In this document: piece by piece, positions 59,101 through 64,000 of the stretch | How the letters are laid out: every line of letters begins with the position of its first letter | Numbering within the stretch: position 1 is the stretch's first letter | Source of the DNA: Bacteroides sp. | GTDB lineage: Bacteria > Bacteroidota > Bacteroidia > Bacteroidales > Muribaculaceae | Direction of reading: 5' to 3' | Length of the DNA: 64,000 bases | NCBI GenBank assembly: GCA_014801485.1 | Contig: JAAVEC010000001.1 | Span: forward strand, 22,168-86,167 | Made by a program: the position numbers and the translations under genes | Notes under the pieces: generated by a model | Database searches by the model: none | Told to the model about the DNA's origin: nothing | What the model saw: only the letters and a program-made list of their open reading frames with translations

Positions 59101-59411
59101 ACACCAACACCGACGTGCCCCGCATGGGCACCAGCGGCATCCTCGTCGAAAACGCAGCCCAGACCAGCACCCGCTTCCTCATCAGCAGCGACTACCTCTC
59201 GCTCAACAATATCACCTTCGGCTACACCGTGCCCAAAAAAGCAGTCGAGAAGCTCCACCTCAGCGGCCTGCGCGTCTACTTCGCAGCCGAGAACGTGGCT
59301 CTCGTGAGCGCCCGTCAGGGTCTCGACCCCCGTCAGGGATTCGTGAGCTCCAACGACGCCACCTACTCGCCCATCCGCACATTCACCGGCGGTCTGCACG
59401 TGAGCTTCTAA
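56172..59411 (+). CDS. SusC/RagA family TonB-linked outer membrane protein
   Basis: VTGTVVDENDEPIIGASV, GRAANGVIMITTKRG-like (GARGANGVIMITTKRG), 1079 aa. Confidence 0.98.
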   Translation: MKKLFLLLLAVFAMAVGASAQTRTVTGTVVDENDEPIIGASVSAGHGVGVVTDLDGNFTIQVPANTPNLTISYVGTTPQKVAVGDGKLFVKLMPEATTLNDVIVVAYGTVKRSEYTGSAGVVAADQLENAQVSDVTKALSGKMAGVQITSSNGQPGTSANVYIRGTGSINASTQPLYVVDGMPYDGEISNIAASDIEQMTVMKDAASTALYGARGANGVIMITTKRGSEGDAKVTLDASWGSNGRALPTYDIITSPEQYLETLYQALYMQQLSNGYSPAAANMYANDNLWLGAMQTFSVPAGQTFIGMNGKLNPAATRGYSDGNYYYTPDNWVDDTFRHGLRQEYNLTITGGTQKLNYYVSGSYLNDEGILEGSHFSRFSSRASVDYQAKPWLKVSTTNTYVYTNSGYPSGQTSGSSNSTTNAFAVAYQIAPIYPIFARGANGEILRDKATGLPIYDYGMGQDFGYGKMAARPSGAWSTANPVGSLLYDTREFIGDVLDTKWSAILTPLKGLTVSATAGLYLNNQRYHNLDNNLYGQMAATGGQATQQQARYSTLNLQGLASYNFDIKNNNFDVMVGVESQDYQNEYVTGTGSYLYMPGNYFLSNTINNWTVGGGKEALAHRSIFGRFKYAYDNRYYFMASVRSDASSRFHPDHRWGTFWSASFGWDVNKEAFLQDQTWIDIIKFKASFGQNGNDNLSSTMLVNYTDFYTISGANSVWSDSELAYKGNPEITWEKSNNFNVGFDFSFWHGKLSGSAEYYLRQTSDMLFNLPVAPSLGYTSIPKNVGSMRNSGFELSLNYRAVNTNDITLEVFANATFPKNRVVKLDPSILNDNGSWEAAATRLVTPGESYYQLWLTEFAGLDENGSAQYVARRNVLDDLGKPVVVNGEVQTEEYLTTDYTVARTTNRKQTGDVLPNVYGGFGINMEAYNFDLSVGLSYQLGGRIIDYGYQNYMDPGLTASLGKTWHKDMLNAWTPDNTNTDVPRMGTSGILVENAAQTSTRFLISSDYLSLNNITFGYTVPKKAVEKLHLSGLRVYFAAENVALVSARQGLDPRQGFVSSNDATYSPIRTFTGGLHVSF

Positions 59412-59447
59412 TTCCTTTCTCCACTCTGTTTCAAAACTCGACAAGAA

Positions 59448-61088
59448 ATGAAATTCACCAAAATACTTCTCGGTGCGCTGGCCACTTCGGCCCTCGCATC
59501 CTGTGCCGACCTCGATACCGAGCTGCTCGACAGCTACGTGTCGACCGATCAGAAGCAGGAAGTGCTCGACCAGAACCCCGACATGGCTTCTGCCAGCGTG
59601 ATGGGTATCTTCTCGCAGTTCTTCAACATCTTCACTATCTCCTCCCAGCACCTCGACTTCGAGTATCCCGCTGTGATGATCGGTATGGACTCGATGGGTA
59701 CCGACTTCATCGGCAAAAACTCCGGCTACAACTGGTTTGCTTCCTACGAAGGCTACCAGGGCAACACCCCCAGCGGCTGGCGCGCAGCAATGCTCTGGCT
59801 CTACCAGTACGCCAAGATCAAGACGGCCAACACCCTCATCGCCTCCATTCCCGCCGACACCGAAGAGCCCAAGCTCCAGTTCTTCCGCGCACAAGGCCTC
59901 GCCGCACGCGCCTTTGAATACTGGACCCTCGCACAGTGCTATCAGTTCAACTACGTCGATCACCTCAACTCGCCCTGCGTGCCCCTGATCACCGACGAAA
60001 ACGAACTCGAAGCAGCCGAGAACGGCGCTCCCCGTGCCACCGTAGCGGCCGTCTACGAGCAGATCATGAAGGATATCAACGAGGCTATCGACCTCCTGGC
60101 CGCCAGCGAGGTGAAGCCCGAATCCATCATCAGCGAGAAGCCCAAGCGCATGGTGAGCCTCGCCACCGCCTACGGCCTGCGCGCTCGCTTCAACCTCACC
60201 ATGGAGAAGTGGGCCGACGCCGCAGCCGACGCCACCCAGGCCATCACCATCTTCTCCGGTGCGCCCTATAGCATCAAGGACGTGAGCAAGCCCGGCTTCA
60301 CCAGCATCAACGATGCTTCATGGATGTGGGGTATCGCTATCAACGAAACCGACTACGGTATCGCCGGCGGCTCCATCGTGAACTGGCCCGCCCACGCATG
60401 CACCTTCTCCCACGGCTACACCGACCAGGGCGGCGCATGGCGCTGGTGCTCCAAGATTCTCTACGACTGGATTCCCTCTACCGACGTGCGCAAGGGATGG
60501 TTCCTCGACGCCAACCGCAAGAGCGCCAGCCTCACCGAAGAGCAGCAGGAATACATCGACGGCTTCGTTCTCGGCGCGCCCACCTATGGCGACGACCAGT
60601 CCAAGAACATCATGCCCTACACCAACGTGAAGTTCAATTCCTATCAGGGCGTGCTCGGCCAGAGCCTCAACGCCTCCGATATCCCCCTGATGCGCGTTGA
60701 GGAAATGTATCTCATCAAGGCCGAGGGCGAAGCAATGAGCGGAAACACCGCCACTGCCAAGCAGACCCTCAGCAACTTCGTGCGCACCTATCGCGACCCC
60801 GCCTATGCAAGCCTCGGCACCGACGCCAAGGCCGTCCAGGAAGAGGTGTGGATGCAGCGCCGTGTCGAGCTCTGGGGCGAAGGCCTGAGCTTCTTCGATA
60901 TCATGCGCCTCAAGAAGGGTATCGACCGCCGCGGCCACACCTTCCCCAGCGCATTCGTCTACAACATCGAATACGGCAACGACGTGCTCCTCTTCTGTAT
61001 CCCCTACGACGAAGTGGCCGCCAACCCCGGTCTCTCCGAATCCGACAACAACAAGAGCATGCCCACGCCCACCGTTGTGCGCGACTGA
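59448..61088 (+). CDS. SusD/RagB family nutrient-binding lipoprotein
   Basis: Lipobox LASC; FFRAQGLAARAFEYWTLAQCY; C-terminal RRVELWGEGLSFFDIMRLKKG. Confidence 0.97.
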   Translation: MKFTKILLGALATSALASCADLDTELLDSYVSTDQKQEVLDQNPDMASASVMGIFSQFFNIFTISSQHLDFEYPAVMIGMDSMGTDFIGKNSGYNWFASYEGYQGNTPSGWRAAMLWLYQYAKIKTANTLIASIPADTEEPKLQFFRAQGLAARAFEYWTLAQCYQFNYVDHLNSPCVPLITDENELEAAENGAPRATVAAVYEQIMKDINEAIDLLAASEVKPESIISEKPKRMVSLATAYGLRARFNLTMEKWADAAADATQAITIFSGAPYSIKDVSKPGFTSINDASWMWGIAINETDYGIAGGSIVNWPAHACTFSHGYTDQGGAWRWCSKILYDWIPSTDVRKGWFLDANRKSASLTEEQQEYIDGFVLGAPTYGDDQSKNIMPYTNVKFNSYQGVLGQSLNASDIPLMRVEEMYLIKAEGEAMSGNTATAKQTLSNFVRTYRDPAYASLGTDAKAVQEEVWMQRRVELWGEGLSFFDIMRLKKGIDRRGHTFPSAFVYNIEYGNDVLLFCIPYDEVAANPGLSESDNNKSMPTPTVVRD

Positions 61089-61142
61089 TGAGCATCACAC
61101 TATTCCATCAACAACAATTTCTCAACAACCCGAACACACAAT

Positions 61143-63206
61143 ATGAAACTGTTTAAATATAGCGTTCTCGCCCTCGCCCTCGCTGCAGGCTTTGCTTCCT
61201 GCTCCGACGAAGAGACCTACGTGGCCGGCGCTGCATCGGATGGTGTGTACTTCCCCACCACCGACTCTGCCGATGTGGAGCTCGACCGCACGAAGGACTA
61301 CTTCGAAGTGGAAGTGTCGCGCCTCGGCGAAACCGCAGCCGCTTCCTACGGCATCACCGGCACCGCCGACGATGAGGTGTTCTCCCTGCCCTCATCCATC
61401 AGCTTCGCTCAGGGCGAAACCACTGCCAAGCTCGTCATCCCCTACATCGCCGACAACATGGCCATGGACCGCGCCTATACGGTGATCCTCGGCTTCGCAG
61501 AAGGCACCACCATCAGCTCCTACGGCTACGAGAGCCTCGAACTCTCCGTAGTGCTCCCCGCTCCCTGGATTACCGTTGGTAAAGGCACATTCAATGACCT
61601 TTGGGTACTTCCGTGCTATTACGAAATGGATGGTCAGATTACTTGGGAAGTAGAGCTTCAGCGCCATGAGCTTGATCAGACGCGTTACCGCTTCCACAAC
61701 CCCTACGGCGAGGCCTTCGCAAAGGCTTGTTCCGCCGAAGGTATCGATCTTGAAGATTCTCAGTATGATGCTGCCGGTAAATACAACATAGAGTTCTTCG
61801 TGGATGAAGACGGCAATATGCTTCTTCCCTACCAGGCTACTGGTGTGACTATGGACGACGAAGATGGTATGTTATGGATATGCAACGAGGCCGGTCGGTA
61901 CTATAGTTTATCCGGATATGATTTCGATACAATCCTATACAATTTGCCCGATGCGTTCAACAAACTCACCTGGGGCGTAAAGACTGATGCTTCCGGCAAG
62001 CCCGTGCTTGACGAAAACGGCAAGGAGATTATCGAGGTAAAGACGATTTTCCAGGGCCCCGGTTTGTTACGCATTAATTTCGAACCTAATCCCGATGGAC
62101 TTTATTCGCTTAACAGCGATCCCGGTGGCTATAACTGGTGGGCCGAAGGAGTTGAGATCAAAGATTACAAGGCTGATATCGAATATCAGGGTGTCCTTTC
62201 TCAGCCCAATGAAACTCAGCGTGTTCTTGTGGAATTTAAGCTAGGCGCTGATGTGGCGAAGGCTGTGGCCGGCCTTGTTAAGACCACCGATCTTGAGGCG
62301 GCGGTAGATGCGGTTCTCAATGGAGAAGTTGCCACGCAGGAGATCAAAGTTGAGCCTGAATCGACTCAGGATGCATACTCCCTGCGCTTTGCGTTCGACG
62401 GCAGTGCAGACTACACAGTTGCTGTAATTGTTTATAATGCTGATGGCGAGCAGGTGGGCACAAATGCAGTCACTTTCTTCGTTGCCGACAATTCAAAGCC
62501 CAGTGAGTGGCAGTCGCTCGGCATGGGCACGTATACTGATATGTTTGCTCTTCCCCTGTTCGGTATCCGAGACGGAATATGGTCTGTTGAACTGCAACAA
62601 AACACCGAGGATCCCCGTTTCTACCGCTGGGTTCACCCCTATGGTAGTGCCTATGCTGAGTGGGGTCTTGAAAATCAATTATTTGGTGAGGGAGTCGCCG
62701 TGCCGGCATCATACTACGACAGCGCCGACGAGCTCTACATGAACTTCGTGGTAGTGGGTAACCGAGTTGCCGTGCCTGTGCAGAACACTGCTGTCATTCT
62801 CAACAACCAGCAGTATGGCGCTCAGTCGGGAGGCAATCTCGGTGGCTACAATATCGAAAGCGACGACGATTACAGCGAGGATGTTTTTGATGCAATTGAT
62901 AATTACATAGCCGCCAGCAATCCCGACGCCAATGCATTCTGCATTGCTACATTTAGCAATGGCAAGCTTGTGATGGTAACTCAACCCGAAAATGCCACCA
63001 TTGTAACCTGGGCCAAAGCTGGAGATAAATTCTATACGCTTAAAGACGACATAGGTGGTGTCAACTGGGTAGCTGATGGCTATACTCAAGCTGGTACGCC
63101 TGCTAAGGTTGCGAAAGCAGGTAAGATTAGCCTCTATAAGGCTATGAATGGTGCCGGTGTGGTCAAGAGCCGCATCCTTCACAAAAGATTCCGTAGGAGT
63201 AAGTAA
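61143..63206 (+). CDS. Surface lipoprotein with Calx-beta-like N-domain and duplicated C-terminal domain (SusE/F position)
   Basis: Lipobox FASC followed by SDEE; repeats ITVGKGTFNDLWVLP.. and QSLGMGTYTDMFALP.. Confidence 0.8.
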   Translation: MKLFKYSVLALALAAGFASCSDEETYVAGAASDGVYFPTTDSADVELDRTKDYFEVEVSRLGETAAASYGITGTADDEVFSLPSSISFAQGETTAKLVIPYIADNMAMDRAYTVILGFAEGTTISSYGYESLELSVVLPAPWITVGKGTFNDLWVLPCYYEMDGQITWEVELQRHELDQTRYRFHNPYGEAFAKACSAEGIDLEDSQYDAAGKYNIEFFVDEDGNMLLPYQATGVTMDDEDGMLWICNEAGRYYSLSGYDFDTILYNLPDAFNKLTWGVKTDASGKPVLDENGKEIIEVKTIFQGPGLLRINFEPNPDGLYSLNSDPGGYNWWAEGVEIKDYKADIEYQGVLSQPNETQRVLVEFKLGADVAKAVAGLVKTTDLEAAVDAVLNGEVATQEIKVEPESTQDAYSLRFAFDGSADYTVAVIVYNADGEQVGTNAVTFFVADNSKPSEWQSLGMGTYTDMFALPLFGIRDGIWSVELQQNTEDPRFYRWVHPYGSAYAEWGLENQLFGEGVAVPASYYDSADELYMNFVVVGNRVAVPVQNTAVILNNQQYGAQSGGNLGGYNIESDDDYSEDVFDAIDNYIAASNPDANAFCIATFSNGKLVMVTQPENATIVTWAKAGDKFYTLKDDIGGVNWVADGYTQAGTPAKVAKAGKISLYKAMNGAGVVKSRILHKRFRRSK

Positions 63207-63232
63207 AATAGAATAGCTTCATACTTCCGCGT

Positions 63233-63267
63233 CGCGGCACCGAGTGATCGGTGCCGCGATTTTTTTG
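63233..63267 (+). terminator. Rho-independent terminator after SusCD-lipoprotein locus
   Basis: TCGCGGCACCGA-gtga-TCGGTGCCGCGA then seven T. Confidence 0.95.
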
Positions 63268-63310
63268 CGCACCGCTGCCACAAAGTGCAAATTAAACAGG
63301 CAGTAGGCAC

Positions 63311-63361
63311 GCTTTTCAAAGCTTCCGCCCCGTGGTGAAAGCCTCGCGCAGAGCCGCAGAG
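63311..63361. repeat. 51-bp direct repeat, copy 1
   Basis: gcttttcaaagcttccgccccgtggtgaaagcctcgcgcagagccgcagag; 2 mismatches to 63640-63690. Confidence 0.9.
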
Positions 63362-63639
63362 GTAAAACAAGTTGTTGAAAATCAAGTTGAGCGGCCCCCG
63401 AGGGCAACAGCCCGACGGGGCCATGCGAGCCCGATTAATTCCGGAAATTGCGCGCTCTCATGACCTCGGCATCTCCGAAGCCGAGGCCGGTCGCGCCCTA
63501 ATAGGTGTCTGTTGTGTGGCGTTATACCCAAGCCGCGAGCGGCTCTGCCGCTCTTGCATGGGCCTATATAAGGATTGACGGCTCACGCCGCCATGCTGCG
63601 CGCACGGCCACGGACGCGCTTGCTTCGCCTGCTGTAGAT

Positions 63640-63690
63640 GCTTTTCAAAGCTTCAGCCCCGTGGTGAAAGCCTCGCGCAGAGCCACAGAG
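63640..63690. repeat. 51-bp direct repeat, copy 2
   Basis: gcttttcaaagcttcagccccgtggtgaaagcctcgcgcagagccacagag. Confidence 0.9.
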
Positions 63691-63736
63691 AAATTGTAGG
63701 GGTGCCCCATGCAATAAGTTGATAAACAGGCAATAG

Positions 63737-63771
63737 GGACGCTTTGAAAAGCGTCCGTACTGCGTTGGTTG
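63737..63771. repeat. 35-bp REP-like repeat with palindromic core, copy 1
   Basis: GGACGCTTTgAAAAGCGTCCgtactgcgttggttg. Confidence 0.88.
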
Positions 63772-63813
63772 CAGCGGCAGCGTACGTCTGCGCGTGCTTT
63801 CGCCGGTGGACGT

Positions 63814-63848
63814 GGACGCTTTAAAAAGCGTCCGTACTGCGTTGGTTG
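63814..63848. repeat. 35-bp REP-like repeat with palindromic core, copy 2
   Basis: GGACGCTTTaAAAAGCGTCCgtactgcgttggttg, one mismatch. Confidence 0.88.
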
Positions 63849-63899
63849 GAGAGCCGCAGAGAGTTCAGCAAAGCATTGTATTGTCTTTTCCTGATTTTG

Positions 63900-64000
63900 G
63901 TTGACTGTCAGAAGTATCTAGCCCTGAAAGAAGTTGACTCGGTTAATATTATCCCTTATGGGAGTTGACTGTTATTTGTTATCACTGAGAGGGGTTGACT
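63900..64000. repeat. Degenerate ~30-33-bp tandem repeat array, truncated by window edge
   Basis: GTTGACT at 63900, 63933, 63964, 63994, with partly conserved ATCMCTnA...GGGGTTGACT. Confidence 0.65.

Noticed and set aside
63179-63699. Small ORFs (81, 68, 64 aa) in the right-end repeat region
   Set aside because: No recognisable domain, overlap repeats and hairpins on both strands, no plausible RBS
63900-64000. CRISPR array
   Set aside because: Only a 7-nt core is identical, unit spacing drifts (33/31/30) and inter-core sequence is itself partly similar, so it is not repeat/unique-spacer structure in what is visible

Overview
This is a high-GC Bacteroidales chromosomal window; gene content and TAnnTTTG-type promoters suggest a Muribaculaceae-like organism (inference). 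It is mostly core genome. The left third is a minus-strand dcw (division/cell wall) cluster, rsmH-ftsL-ftsI-murE-mraY-murD-ftsW-murG-murC-ftsQ-ftsA-ftsZ, running through ATGA/TGATG start-stop overlaps into sir2-DUF4271-hemD-rnpA-yidD-tatD. Further right are: an outer-membrane beta-barrel gene, pfkA, a DUF2723 protein, a polysaccharide deacetylase and queG; a RelB/DinJ-like antitoxin beside an internally deleted PIN-toxin remnant; a TPP-riboswitch-controlled TonB receptor plus PnuC/PnuT transporter; a histidine-kinase-like protein lacking the phospho-acceptor His; a four-helix-bundle protein whose start codon lies in a 9-bp tandem repeat; a low-GC hypothetical with an internal duplication; a DEAD-box helicase; ychF; an Fe-alcohol dehydrogenase; a rex-FAH-like-porU-porV-ispF run; ompA; transketolase; an MFS transporter; yggS; DUF4494; and a three-gene SusC/SusD/surface-lipoprotein locus. 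The last ~750 bp is a non-coding mosaic of repeats ending in a degenerate ~30-bp tandem array cut by the window edge. I found no convincing CRISPR array, prophage, rRNA or tRNA. The best candidates for something undescribed are the right-end repeat mosaic, the helically phased 10-bp repeat upstream of the OM barrel gene, the 9-bp CTTATAA repeats, and two probable pseudoenzymes. All calls are from reading the sequence; no database search was run.
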